Assembly: GCA_907165275.2 (NCBI GenBank)
Contig: OU015652.1
Span: 5,409,001-5,473,000 of the forward strand
Length of the DNA: 64,000 bases
Direction of reading: 5' to 3'
Source of the DNA: Zygaena filipendulae
Lineage: Eukaryota > Arthropoda > Insecta > Lepidoptera > Zygaenidae
The notes beneath the pieces were generated by a model. That model had not been told where the DNA came from and made no database searches. It saw only the letters and a list, made by a program, of their open reading frames with translations. Position 1 is the first letter of the stretch. Each line of letters opens with the position of its first letter. Made by a program: the position numbers and the translations under genes. Below are positions 32,601-42,551 of this stretch, in pieces.

Positions 32601-35600
32601 TTACTTTATTTGTTCACAGAGGAAAAGTTTTATATTAATAATATAAAAGGAAACTAACTTGAAATACTATAATAATAGTATTTCAAGTTATAAGAATAAC
32701 TAGTCTTTCTCATAGTTTTCATTGAACTCTGAAAAACTAACGGACAAATTAGTGGAACAAGATATTAAGCTCGAAGGCTTTTGTAATGTTTCAGAATCAT
32801 CCTTTTTGGAATCTATACAACACTGAGGATATTTAGCAAGTGGATTATCCATTGAACGCAAAAGCATACCCACATCAAGTATTAGTTTACATCTTGCTTC
32901 ATATATTTTAAATGCTTTTGAATACATCGACAAGAATGATTTGTCAATGAAGGGATTTTTTGTTTTTAAAAAGAGTGCTACGTGAAGCAATGCTGATAGT
33001 TGAATGCTAAGCCCGGGGTATTTTGGTCTTTTAACATTAACATAACAACAAGCTTTAGTCAAAATGTTGCCTACTGTTTGCTCCAGATAGCCCAAATTAG
33101 GTAATTTTTTCAGGAGAACATCGGGAAATATTTTTGTTTCTTTGAAAACAGTAATATCATAATACATGTGAGGTTTCGCTAAGAATTTTTCGAGACATAA
33201 GCCGCTGCAAAATAAATATATTTTTCCTTTATAGTTGGCAGCAAATTTATTTATGCCCCTGATAATTTTCTGGGCTGGTAAATTTTCGGCATACGTCACA
33301 ATGCAAACTCCGTTCTCATATACAAGCGTCATATTAATTGTTTTGACAACAGCCGGAATTTCTGGGATTTTTACTGAGTCATTTGATAAAATATAATAGT
33401 CTGGATAGTGCATAACTAAATCTATGTGTTCATCGCAAGCCCAATAAAATTTATTTTTAAATTGCATTACATTTTTTCTATTCACAGGAAAATTACTATG
33501 TCGCAAGACATTATTTTTAAGGCAAACCGGACACATCATTTCGAAATCCGACATGTTTTTGGAGAATATGTCGTTGGAAATACACATAACATCCACTGGG
33601 ACTATTTTCGAATTTACATTGACTAAATAATTATGTACACCGAATACTATCTCCTGAATTTTTTTATTAGCACTTTCCAAACTAAACCACCTCGATTCAT
33701 TGGCATTTACAACTTTAAGATTTTGAACATCATTCATAATCCAATCTCTTACAGTTCTACGAGTCTCACTCCATTTTGTATATCTGTACTTTATGAATGG
33801 AGATGGATATGGTGGTTTTCTTTTTAAAATATTGAAATAGATTTGATTTTGTGAATTTTCTATTATTTTTTCTTCGTTACCGTTCAGATCAAATACTATT
33901 TGTGGATAAAGTCCAGCAGTCGTCAGTTCCATTGCTTCTGACGCCGATTCTGGAAATCCATCAAAAATTAAACCATACGTAGCACGCGTATCGAATGTTG
34001 CGGTATGGACTGATTTTATAATTAGGTCTGTGCTTATACATTTTCCTTCATGAAGTTCAGATTTAATTTTGAGTGCTAGTTTCGTCCAATGCAGATTATC
34101 TAATACATTACGAATAGCGGCACCTCTCGATACGCTTAATAATCCGTATCGATCGGCAAGTTTTTTTACCAGAGAACTTTTTCCCGACTTTGGTGGTCCT
34201 ATAACACCTATTCTGAGTGGATATTCTGTAAATGATTTGATACCGTTACTAGAAATATATTTTAGAGGATTCGTTCTAAATTTCTTCAAATATTCCTTAT
34301 TGCTTATGAAATATACGTAAGACCTATGTACAACAGTAAATATTTTTCTTTTTTGTTTACTTATTTTGTAAGGATTTTGAATAGCATCTGGGTTTTCAAA
34401 AATATAGACGGGACACATTCTGTTGAATTTACTCAAAAAGCAAAATCCCTCCTGTAAGACCATTTCTGCAATATCATTATTTATAATAAATGTTTGTTCA
34501 AAAAAAGATTCACATCTATTCCGTAAATTAGATAATTTGGATAGTACAACTCTAGATATTTTGTTGAATGGTCTTTTTGCATCCACAGTAACAAGTTTTA
34601 TCTTTTGTTCTAATAAAATATCTTTTAAAGATTGAATATTTTCTTCATCTACCTCGAAAAGACTTTCTAATCTAGAGGATATCCTTTCTTTTGCGTCCTC
34701 AGACTTTTCCCATACATTTTCATCAACTGGTTCCGGATATTCTTGTAATATTTCATTGTATGAATTAAATAAATTCGTATCAATATTTGTAGAACCCGTA
34801 GGGTTCACATCAATAATAGCACTTTCTTTAGACAAACCTCTAACGGGCTGAATTTTAGAAAAAAACATGTTATCCAAAATTTCATCATAAATCAGCTTAG
34901 TCACAACTTTTTTTGTAACCAAATCCATCCATTCTTGTCTTGCGTCATCAATCGTTTTTCTTGCTTTATTTTTAGCAACATTCAGTTGCATTTTCCATGT
35001 CCGAAACATGTCAGTAGACAGTCTTTCTACTGTCATTTCGGAACTGCTTTCCAACTCTATTATAAGATCTGGAACACAAAAGCAGGCTATCATGTCTTCA
35101 ACATCAGAAGGCAATCTTGGAAAACCGTCTAAAACGAAACCAGTAACCGAAAATGGATTTGTAAACCAAAGCTTTTTTAATAATTTCTGCATTAAAATAG
35201 GAATTAACGGCGTACCACGCTCAAAATAGTTGTAAACCATTCGACGCAATTCCGTTTCATTAGATAATATGTCAGATTCAAGATTTTGATTCTCTTCATC
35301 CATTTGAAAATCTGTTACAGTCTCTTCGTCGATTGGAACATCAGTAAAAATATTTTCGTACTGACGTCCTACTCTTTTCATATGCTTTGGTATCAAATAT
35401 TCATTGATTATTTCAGAAAAATCTACATGAATTAAGCCCAGCTCTTTTGCAATAAATTTAGAAATAGTTGTCTTTCCTGTCCCTGTGCATCCAATCACAC
35501 ATATTTTAATGGGAGGTAATTTTTTAAATGGTTTATTATAGAACTGATACTTTGTAAGATCTTTTTGAAATAATTCTAAACATTCTTCTTTACAAAAATA

Positions 35601-38600
35601 ATGCATTTTATTGTTATACTTTGTTCGAAAATCTGGTTTGCCTTCCCATAGAATGCCATAGTCATAGTAGGCAATCGGACAATACAAATTAGTTTCACAT
35701 AAATATTGAGGATAATTGTACGAAAACAAATCGACGGGAGTATCATTTTCATCTTCTTGGTCTTCAGGCTCGTCATCTTCACCTGATATACATTGCAAGT
35801 TGTAACACTTACGTATTTTAAATAATACTTCATCTACTATTTGAACGTCAGACTTTTCTTCTAATTCAACTTCAATGAGAGATTTGAAGTTTTCTTCTAA
35901 TTTGACTTTAACAACATCCCAATTTTCGCGAAATTTTTCAATAGATTCAGTAAAAGAAATCAATTTAGAATCAGAGAAATCTTCGGTTTCTGTTTCAAAA
36001 AAATCTATCGAACTTCTTACTAAATCTTCTACAATAATTTGCATATCAAGAATTTTCGTATCTAATGGTTGTGTGGCACCTAGTTTTACCTTTATAATGG
36101 GATCACTGGCCAACAAAAATCTCTCTTGATAATTTTTATATAACTTTTCTAGCGTTGCATAATGTTTTAATAATTCAGACTGAATTTCTCTGTTTTCAGT
36201 TAATGCAATGGTATAATCAGGCAATAGCTTAGACTCAGCCAGTAATGCCCAAAACTCAGGATCCGATGGAAAATCATCAATTATCCATTTTCCGAACATT
36301 TGCTCATAATTTGTCTGTTTTTGTACATTTTCATCTAAATCAAGTATCATTTTAGTTATTTCATTCATCAATTCTTCCGCGGTTGGTTCTATTTCTTTTT
36401 GAAGTTCGTTCTGAACTATATAAGCTGCAATAGCTTCAGTGACATCTTCGTCACCAATTGCTGGAATTGCAGGTTTTATTATCATCTTAACTAAATTTGC
36501 TGGAGCGTATTGCAATAACAATTTTTTATCGCATAATGCATTATTACAATCATTAATATCATCTAAGAATGGTAAAAAAAACAACAGGTCTTTATGTGTT
36601 TTTAAATTATTTAAAATTTCTAAATCGATTTCTTCTTCTTCTGTATTGGGTTTTAAAGTTTCATTTAATAAAGAAACATATTTTCTTAATAGATTGTGTA
36701 CAGAATCATACCATGTATCTAAATTTAGCATTCTTTGTGATTCTAGGTTTTGCCACCTAACAAACCTTGCATCTTCTAGTGTAGCTATTATTTCCGAAAG
36801 AATAGTTCTTGCAAATGTATCATACTTCTTTTGTTTTTCTTCGGCCAAAAACTTTTTGTAACAAATAATAGGTGCATTAAAAACCCATGACAGGCAGGTA
36901 GCAATCATTGTTTTACCCGATAATTTAGTTCCCATAACGATAACCCTGCAAGTCGGTTCTAAGTATTTTAGTTTAAGAAACGGCCTCGGGTTTCGACAAA
37001 AAGAAATCATGGCGTCAAGTGACGACAAGACATACACATGCCTAAAGAACGTTACAGCGAATTTAGGGTTCCCGTTTAAAGTAGTTCTATTTTTGAGTTG
37101 AACTGGACATCTGTTGTACCAAGGCGAAACATATCGATTAAAAGCTACAACACCATCACGAATAACATTTAATTCCTCTATGGATTTCCAAAATTCTTCC
37201 ATCTCTTCTGGAGGCTCTTCCAGATATAAAGGTTCCGGCAATAATACAGGTTTCACGGGTAACAAAAGCAATCGCTCCATAACATGATGCATCATTTGAT
37301 GACAAGATGTTCGACCATCTAATTTTATAACAAGTTTAGGGTCAAAATCTTGAAGCTTTTTCTCAACGAAAGGAAAAATATGATGTTTATAATTACATAT
37401 TTGTTGTAAAGACCTTTCCTCAAAGTTATTTGGCTGTCTACAGCTATATTTGGGGTTAAAATTATAACTTGAGTAAGGAGCGACGTAATCGGTGATTGCG
37501 TAAACAGTGGGCCATCTTAATTCTGAAACATTTTTACTTACGAATGGATCCACAGCATTTAGGTTGTTAGTATAATTTATATATTTGTGTTTTTTCTTTG
37601 TGATTATATCTTCATCAGGACATGAGATATAAACTATAATATCTGGTTCCATTAATAAATTCATCAATTCTTTTAATTGCTCTAACAGTACAGACTTTTT
37701 TGTGTCAAAATAAGCTTTTTTCCTAAATATTATATCAGAACATGCATCTAAAATAAATTTGGGTAATTCAACTACTTTTTCCTCTTCTTCACCACCTTCA
37801 AGTTCTACATCTTGCTCTTCTTCTGCTGCTTCTTCTATTTCAATATCAAGTCCACTACTTGCTGAAGATGTGGCTCCTTTTCCTTTCCCACCCTTTTTTT
37901 TCTTTAGATTCAAAATTACATCATTTAGTACGTCCTCAATTTCTATTAATGACTCTTCAGAATATAATTCATCAATAAGATATTGTTCACTGTGACTACA
38001 TGTTACTAAGGGAAGACCTGATATAATATATCCTCTGTGTTTTACTGCAGGTGACTCTAATTTCTTTTTGATTATTGAAAAAATTGTATCATGTTTGAGG
38101 ACTTTATTGTGTTTCATGTTAAAAACCATACAGTTTCCTGTGTAGCTGTGCTGATCAATTTCATCAACAATTATGTTCCTTGGACAAATATGAATACAAT
38201 TCAACTTTTTAGACATTGCTTCACCAAGAGAGTAGGCTCCTGCACCTGGTTTACCAAGAATTAAGTAGCATGTTGGTTTGGCCTCTATATAGGATTCCTG
38301 TGCGTCAATATCTGTCCATCCATGAAAAAACTTGTCTTCAGGCAGTGGAGCTGCAGTATTTTCTAAGCCTAATATAGCTGCAGCTAATGGAGGTACATGG
38401 CATCTATTTTGCTCCTGTTTCTTTTTAAAAACCAAATTTGTATCACAGTTACAAAGTACACTTTTTTCAATTACATTATTAACTAAATTATATTCGTCTT
38501 TAACATCAATGTTGGTTTGGTAATTTCCTAACATCATTTCCAATCAATATATAGAAAAATGTAACTTCAAAGAGTATATAACCATTTCAATATGACTTTA

Positions 38601-41600
38601 AAACATGACAAAGAATGCCAACTTTAATTTTGTATTCTATGTCAAAGTCATTTCTATTTCATTTTAATAACTTTTTGGTATATTCATTTATTTATTTTTT
38701 AATAGGTACGTTATAATTATTAATATACATCTATTACCTATTACGTGGAAACTTAAAAAAATAACTATATTTACAAATAAAAAATTTTACCTAGGTCCTC
38801 CACAGCGTGCCCAAAAGGTTGGCAGTATTGCCCCGCTGGATAGCGAGCCTTACTCGCTGGGCGAAGTAAACACCAGCCTTCTGGGACCCAAACCAATTCT
38901 CGCCTCCTTCGAAAAAATCTCGAACTCGAGATTGCTGTTCGATCCCTATGTCGACTACAAAATCTCGATACTCGAACCTATTTCTTCGTATCTCCTATTC
39001 TCAACACAAATCGAACTAGACTTCGAGTATAAAGTGTAAAATGTTGCCAGTAAAAGCTTATTCGAAAGCCGTATCCATTCCATTCAACACGACTCATCCG
39101 GAGCTAAAACGGCAGCAGCTTTTTATAGTTTTTAAATGGTGTACATCGTTTTATATCAAGAACTAACATACATATTTTATAATATATTAATTTACCAAAA
39201 AAAAGAAAACTTCTTACTTTTATCACTTTTACATCATCAATTTAATTTTGTTTAAATTAGTGTGCATAGTATGGATCGTGAAACATAATATTTGTTTTTG
39301 TTTTTACCCTTTTTAGGGAAGGCAAAGGAATCTCCACAATCGACCACAAACGACAAAGGGATCGAACAGCAAACTCGAGTTCGAGATTTTTTCGAAGGAG
39401 GCGAGAATTGGGTCCCTGGGGGGCAATTCTCGCACATTCGAAGTAGACTCGGACTCGAGATAAAGTTCGAATTCGAACATTAAATCGAGATGAAGTCAAG
39501 TTGAGCAATTCTCGACATGTCGACTTCGACATTTCTCGAATGAAAGCCGTTCGAACTGCTTCGACTGGTCGGAAGCGGTCGAGACGTAAATTTCGAATTC
39601 GAATCTTCATAAATGTCCAATAGCGGTGTCGTGCGTGACAGTTTCAGAAGTTGTTGTTGTTTTTTATCTTCGCCCCATCTGGGACAGGCAAGGGACGTTG
39701 AGCCATACAGCCAAGTCATATGTTACAGTTTTAGAAGTTTATTATGTATTAGTAAATATACTCCGTATTAAGTGTTATGGTGGTAATTAACTGCAACTTC
39801 ATAGCTTAAAGTTCCGATTAAGCATCGAAATGCATATCAGCAACCCAATTGGATGTAAATATAACTTCAGAAAAAAAAAACAAGGGAATCGTATTCTATA
39901 CAGCCAATTCAGGCTGTATGAACTACGATCCCTTTGCCTTCCCCAAAAACGGGTAAAAACAAAAACTAATATTATGCATCACGATCCGTACTACGCAAAC
40001 TAATTTAAACAAAATTAAAGTGATGTTGTAAAAGTGATAAAAGTAAGAACTTTTCTTTTTTTTGGTACAAATATATTGTAAAATATGTTAGTTCTAGATA
40101 TAAAACGATGCACACTATTTAAAAACTTTAAAAAGCTGCTGCCTTTTTAGCTCCAGATGAATCATGTAGAATGGAATGGATACGGCTTTCGAATAAGCTT
40201 TTACTGGCAACATTTTACACTATAAACTCGAAGTCTAGTTCGATTTGTGTTGAGAATAGGAGATACGAAGAAACAGGTTCGAGTATCGAGATTTTGTGGT
40301 CGACATAGGGATCGAACAGCAATCTCGAGTTCGAGATTTTTTCGAAGGAGGCGAGAATTGGGTCCCAGCGGAGCTAGGATGCGCAACATGATATGTTTAT
40401 CGAACGAAAGATAAAATTGTCGACACGACAAATATTTGTGGGCGTCCAAGCAAAAAAGTGCAGTAGTGGGGTATTGAGTTAAGACTAGATTCGCTTAAAC
40501 ATTTTTTACCACTGGTAGACAAAACGATATATTACGTCGACGAGAATCGATAAAATGGCTCGATAAAATTTTGTCATGTTGCGCATCCTAGCTCCACTGG
40601 TCAATTGGAACCCAAGGCTCGAGGGTTTCGACCCCAAATGGCGCAAACATAGTATAATACTAAAAATTCCTACTTTTTAGTTTGCTTTATATAGAATTAT
40701 TTCTTAATGGCTTCAAATTACTTTTTTGGCATTTTTTACAAATCTCCGAGATTAATAAAAATTCAAAAAGAATATTTTGAATATAATGAACTTATCGGCG
40801 AGAAGTCGGGAGCACGGGCAGTGGAGGTGAGCGTTGATGCATTGGAAAGGGTACCCATTAAACCTACACCTGGGTCGCAAGGCCCAGGCACTGCTCCGTG
40901 TTCCCTACGGATATCTGGTATGCTGTACGACTTCTATGTTGGTGCAATTAATTGTAATAGTTTCTAGTTGGTTCTAGATGTGTCGCTCAGCTAATAGTCT
41001 CGGTCATACCTTTCCCTGTCTTCAGTTATATGGTGTTATGTTATCATCATCAGTTAGTCAACTATCATTTCAATATATTCTGATAACTATCTGCTGTTAT
41101 TTGCTACTATAATCTTTCTATATTCTAAAACTTATGTACCTGTCTAAAAAAATCATTGTATAAATTTTTTGTTTGTTTCAGGAACTGATTGATATACCAG
41201 GATAAAAGATTTGCATTTATATATTGATTTAGAATAGAGATGAAACGAAAAGTGGTTTGGCCGGATACCGGATACCGAATATTCGGCAAGCTACGAGGCC
41301 GGAGCGCCAGATAACCGGCTACCGGATACTCGGCTTTTTATCGCGGTACATTACGCGATCAGTTTGATTTGAATATAGGTACGAGATCGGAAATATTCGG
41401 GCGCGTTCGGGTGTTATCGCACGTAAGCGGAGATCGGAACTACCTACTCGGGGGCGTTTGAGTGTTATCACGCGCGTCAATTTATTTGTATTTCAGTTCA
41501 TTTGTTTATTCCATTGTTTCTCCACTTGTCGTAGTGTTTTATGTTGTTTTTTTAGTAAGATTTGCATTGGGTAAAATTATGACATTTTTTTTAATTTTAC

Positions 41601-42551
41601 TATCCGGTATCCGGCCGGATACTGAATTACTATCCGGTATCCGGCCGAATAGTGAAAACAAGATCAAGGATATAGGATAGTTACCGAATACCCGTTTCAT
41701 CTTTATCTTATCTTAATATATATAAATCACGTGTCACGTTGTTTGTCCGCGATGGACTCCGAAACTACTGAACGGATTTTGGTAAAATTTTGCAACCATT
41801 AATATGGTCCAACTTAAAAGATAGGATAGTTTTTATCCCGGAATTCCCGCGGGAACTCCGGAATTAATGCGGAATAACTTCTTATCACCGTAAACTACTG
41901 TCAGGGCCGTCAGGGCTACAAAGGACATAGAATACACTAGTTTAGAATATAAATTATTCACATGACATGTTAATTTTAAGTCTGTTCAGCAGCTTTGACA
42001 AGATGCACTTACAAATTAATAAGTAATGTTTTACTTATTTATTAATTTACTCATTATTTTCACTTATTTTCTTAGTGCTTATAGGTATTATAAAAGGGAG
42101 TTTTGCTCATATTTAGTTCAAGTTTCTTGACCAAGCAATATGTACTCTGTGCTGACATAAATGCAGATTTTAATTTTATTTAAGGATAACCTTAACTATT
42201 ATAAATGTGAAAGTGAGTTTGTTTGTTACACTTTCACACCCTAAGTACTCAACTAATAATCATGTAATTTTTCATGCACGTCATTGTCAGGGATATAAAA
42301 AAAGACTCCGAATCCCCAAATTCCCACAGGATCTCTGCAATTAACATAATATATTATAAATGGTACTTATTTTCATTTGGATCAATGGTGCAAAATGGAA
42401 AATTTTCAGCAGCTGCTTGGCTCTTAGTAAGGACATTGAAAAATGTTGATTTTCCAACATTAGGCACACCCACAATTCCAACTTTTAAATTTGTTCCTAC
42501 TCTTCCAATGAGAGGTTTTTTTTCAGGCTCTTCTACCTTCTTAGGTGGCAT
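26618..42551 (-). CDS. OLA1: OLA1, Obg-like ATPase 1, complete; hosts a nested gene
   Basis: Cytosolic P-loop NTPase of the YchF/Obg group that prefers ATP; linked to translation and stress responses. Ten coding exons on the minus strand: 42551-42367, 31371-31315, 30669-30542, 30017-29842, 28515-28438, 28150-28053, 27976-27836, 27505-27409, 27314-27167, 26703-26618. They total 1194 bases, 397 residues (human 396). Walker A is GVPNVGKST (residues 28-36), then [14 protein letters not shown] in the NKxD position, and a TGS-type C-terminus ([17 protein letters not shown]). All phases match. Exon 6 has a weak donor (GTTCGT). The exon 1/2 junction (AA|gtacca ... cgtag|GG) restores [12 protein letters not shown]. 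Intron 1 (31372-42366) is 11 kb and contains the AK9-like gene. Confidence 0.95.
26829..26970 (+). mobile_element. Helitron fragment, 3' end lost
   Basis: ATTATAAAATGTGAGTTTAT start, cgcctcaacggctcaaccaa core, and CCCGGAATTCCCGCGGGAA, but no CTAG end. In the last OLA1 intron. Confidence 0.6.
27567..27767 (+). mobile_element. Non-autonomous Helitron, 201 bp, complete
   Basis: A|TCCTTACATATTATAAAAC at the 5' end and CGACAGCTAG|T at 27764-27767. Its core (AATTACGGAACGGATTTTCA) differs from the main subfamily. Located between OLA1 exons 7 and 8. Confidence 0.75.
28813..29280 (+). mobile_element. Helitron interrupted by a hAT element
   Basis: 5' end A|TCTATACTAATATTATAAAG, 3' end GGGGGTCAGCTAG|T (29277-29280), canonical Helitron borders. 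Without the 260-bp insert at 28879-29138 and one copy of the 8-bp duplication the core continues GTAAGCTCTGGATC|TACTGAACCG, as in uninterrupted relatives near 49390. In an OLA1 intron. Confidence 0.88.
28879..29138. mobile_element. hAT-type MITE, 260 bp, with 8-bp target duplication
   Basis: TIRs CAGAGGCATCTCTAACCCAT (left) and, inward from the right, CAGGGGCGTCTTTTACCTAT. TCTGGATC is repeated exactly at 28871-28878 and 29139-29146. CAG ends and an 8-bp duplication define hAT elements. The core is strikingly GC-rich (about 29015-29105), unlike the AT-rich surroundings, and has no ORF. Confidence 0.88.
30185..30305. repeat. Small element with 13-bp inverted ends
   Basis: CATTCTCAGTTGT (30185-30197) and ACAACTGAGAATG (30293-30305) are perfect mirror arms, 121 bp in total, within an OLA1 intron. 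Possibly a MITE; no target duplication seen. Confidence 0.45.
31590..31665 (+). repeat. Dispersed repeat (ACCGACTTCAAAAAAGGAGG type)
   Basis: This motif followed by TTCTATGTTTGATTGTATGT is a frequent insect repeat end; a diverged relative lies at 50775-50830. The class is uncertain. Confidence 0.55.
32081..32397. mobile_element. GC-rich Harbinger-like MITE
   Basis: Ends GTGCCAACCCACACGATGCG (left) and, inward from the right, GAGCCAACCCACACGGTGCG, then mirrored CGGCGCCGC blocks. TTA-containing flanks suggest a TWA target duplication but it is not exact. The core is very GC-rich. It lies in OLA1 intron 1, about 300 bp beyond the end of the AK9-like gene. Confidence 0.65.
32605..32610 (-). terminator. 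Poly(A) signal of the AK9-like gene
   Basis: TTTATT on the plus strand is AATAAA on the minus strand, 90 bases after the stop codon. Signal motif only. Confidence 0.5.
32656..32689 (-). promoter_or_regulatory. Strong stem-loop in the AK9-like 3' UTR
   Basis: Perfect 15-bp arms AACTTGAAATACTAT / ATAGTATTTCAAGTT around a 4-base loop AATA, 10 bases after the stop codon. No repeat family seen around it. It would form in the mRNA. Confidence 0.6.
32700..38537 (-). CDS. AK9: Adenylate kinase 9-like multi-domain nucleotide kinase
   Basis: AK9 proteins are large nucleoside mono-/diphosphate kinases with several adenylate-kinase units; in vertebrates they support motile cilia and sperm. One uninterrupted exon gives 1945 residues (human about 1911). 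Four P-loop sites: GKPGAGAYS (about 95), GTKLSGKTM (about 534), GCTGTGKTT (about 1014), GPPKSGKSS (about 1442). The first lacks the Walker Lys and is probably inactive. A Lys/Glu-rich low-complexity stretch lies near 210-260. Cys-containing YHS-like segments ([24 protein letters not shown]...WACDEH) follow units 2 and 4. Start: ATG 38537; the frame is closed just upstream by a stop, and a TTG two codons earlier is not used as a start. It lies wholly within OLA1 intron 1, same strand. No poly(A) tract or target duplication marks recent retroposition. Confidence 0.88.
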   Translation of the reverse strand: MMLGNYQTNIDVKDEYNLVNNVIEKSVLCNCDTNLVFKKKQEQNRCHVPPLAAAILGLENTAAPLPEDKFFHGWTDIDAQESYIEAKPTCYLILGKPGAGAYSLGEAMSKKLNCIHICPRNIIVDEIDQHSYTGNCMVFNMKHNKVLKHDTIFSIIKKKLESPAVKHRGYIISGLPLVTCSHSEQYLIDELYSEESLIEIEDVLNDVILNLKKKKGGKGKGATSSASSGLDIEIEEAAEEEQDVELEGGEEEEKVVELPKFILDACSDIIFRKKAYFDTKKSVLLEQLKELMNLLMEPDIIVYISCPDEDIITKKKHKYINYTNNLNAVDPFVSKNVSELRWPTVYAITDYVAPYSSYNFNPKYSCRQPNNFEERSLQQICNYKHHIFPFVEKKLQDFDPKLVIKLDGRTSCHQMMHHVMERLLLLPVKPVLLPEPLYLEEPPEEMEEFWKSIEELNVIRDGVVAFNRYVSPWYNRCPVQLKNRTTLNGNPKFAVTFFRHVYVLSSLDAMISFCRNPRPFLKLKYLEPTCRVIVMGTKLSGKTMIATCLSWVFNAPIICYKKFLAEEKQKKYDTFARTILSEIIATLEDARFVRWQNLESQRMLNLDTWYDSVHNLLRKYVSLLNETLKPNTEEEEIDLEILNNLKTHKDLLFFLPFLDDINDCNNALCDKKLLLQYAPANLVKMIIKPAIPAIGDEDVTEAIAAYIVQNELQKEIEPTAEELMNEITKMILDLDENVQKQTNYEQMFGKWIIDDFPSDPEFWALLAESKLLPDYTIALTENREIQSELLKHYATLEKLYKNYQERFLLASDPIIKVKLGATQPLDTKILDMQIIVEDLVRSSIDFFETETEDFSDSKLISFTESIEKFRENWDVVKVKLEENFKSLIEVELEEKSDVQIVDEVLFKIRKCYNLQCISGEDDEPEDQEDENDTPVDLFSYNYPQYLCETNLYCPIAYYDYGILWEGKPDFRTKYNNKMHYFCKEECLELFQKDLTKYQFYNKPFKKLPPIKICVIGCTGTGKTTISKFIAKELGLIHVDFSEIINEYLIPKHMKRVGRQYENIFTDVPIDEETVTDFQMDEENQNLESDILSNETELRRMVYNYFERGTPLIPILMQKLLKKLWFTNPFSVTGFVLDGFPRLPSDVEDMIACFCVPDLIIELESSSEMTVERLSTDMFRTWKMQLNVAKNKARKTIDDARQEWMDLVTKKVVTKLIYDEILDNMFFSKIQPVRGLSKESAIIDVNPTGSTNIDTNLFNSYNEILQEYPEPVDENVWEKSEDAKERISSRLESLFEVDEENIQSLKDILLEQKIKLVTVDAKRPFNKISRVVLSKLSNLRNRCESFFEQTFIINNDIAEMVLQEGFCFLSKFNRMCPVYIFENPDAIQNPYKISKQKRKIFTVVHRSYVYFISNKEYLKKFRTNPLKYISSNGIKSFTEYPLRIGVIGPPKSGKSSLVKKLADRYGLLSVSRGAAIRNVLDNLHWTKLALKIKSELHEGKCISTDLIIKSVHTATFDTRATYGLIFDGFPESASEAMELTTAGLYPQIVFDLNGNEEKIIENSQNQIYFNILKRKPPYPSPFIKYRYTKWSETRRTVRDWIMNDVQNLKVVNANESRWFSLESANKKIQEIVFGVHNYLVNVNSKIVPVDVMCISNDIFSKNMSDFEMMCPVCLKNNVLRHSNFPVNRKNVMQFKNKFYWACDEHIDLVMHYPDYYILSNDSVKIPEIPAVVKTINMTLVYENGVCIVTYAENLPAQKIIRGINKFAANYKGKIYLFCSGLCLEKFLAKPHMYYDITVFKETKIFPDVLLKKLPNLGYLEQTVGNILTKACCYVNVKRPKYPGLSIQLSALLHVALFLKTKNPFIDKSFLSMYSKAFKIYEARCKLILDVGMLLRSMDNPLAKYPQCCIDSKKDDSETLQKPSSLISCSTNLSVSFSEFNENYEKD
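38883..39416 (+). mobile_element. TIR element B, copy 1 (534 bp)
   Basis: TIRs of about 65 bp: outer GGGACCCA...AATTCTCGCC left and GGCGAGAATTGGGTCCC right, both with TCGAAAAAATCTCGAACTCG and mirror. The core is AT-rich and non-coding apart from chance frames. The family is not known to me. Confidence 0.7.
39928..40366 (-). mobile_element. TIR element B, copy 2, inverted and truncated
   Basis: Reverse-complement copy of 38883-39332 at roughly 90% identity by eye; the terminal GGGTCCC is at 40360-40366. With copy 1 it forms an inverted duplication of about 440-bp arms around 595 bp. The inner end passes into the GGGGAAGGCAAAGG repeat family. Confidence 0.75.
40366..40599. mobile_element. hAT-like MITE, 234 bp
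   Basis: TIRs CAGCGGAGCTAGGATGCGCA and, inward from the right, CAGTGGAGCTAGGATGCGCA, continuing ACATGA on both arms: 26 bp with one mismatch. The CAG start is hAT-like, but no 8-bp duplication was found because it abuts element B. Confidence 0.7.
41238..41702. mobile_element. TIR element with CCGGATACCGG blocks
   Basis: Ends AGATGAAACG / CGTTTCATCT; inside each end are repeats of GGATACCGGATAC or GTATCCGGCCGGATAC. About 465 bp, no coding content. A Helitron fragment starts 3 bases beyond it. Confidence 0.6.
41706..41871 (+). mobile_element. Helitron fragment of the 18910-19604 subfamily
   Basis: A|TCTTAATATATATAAATCACG start, the TTTGTCCGCGATGGACTCCG core and CCCGGAATTCCCGCGGGAAC; it lacks the CTAG end. 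In OLA1 intron 1. Confidence 0.7.
42185..42345 (+). mobile_element. Helitron fragment next to OLA1 exon 1
   Basis: AACTATTATAAATGTGAAAG start and degraded 3' part reaching within 25 bases of the OLA1 exon 1 donor (42366). A second degraded piece is at 42617-42720 upstream of the start codon. Confidence 0.6.

Noticed and set aside
38538..38543. Start of the AK9-like protein two codons earlier
   Set aside because: That codon is TTG preceded directly by an in-frame stop; ATG 38537 is the first usable start.
39252..39719. Overlapping minus-strand frames of 61-117 codons
   Set aside because: They fall in the TIR element B inverted repeat and differ between its two copies by frame-breaking changes.
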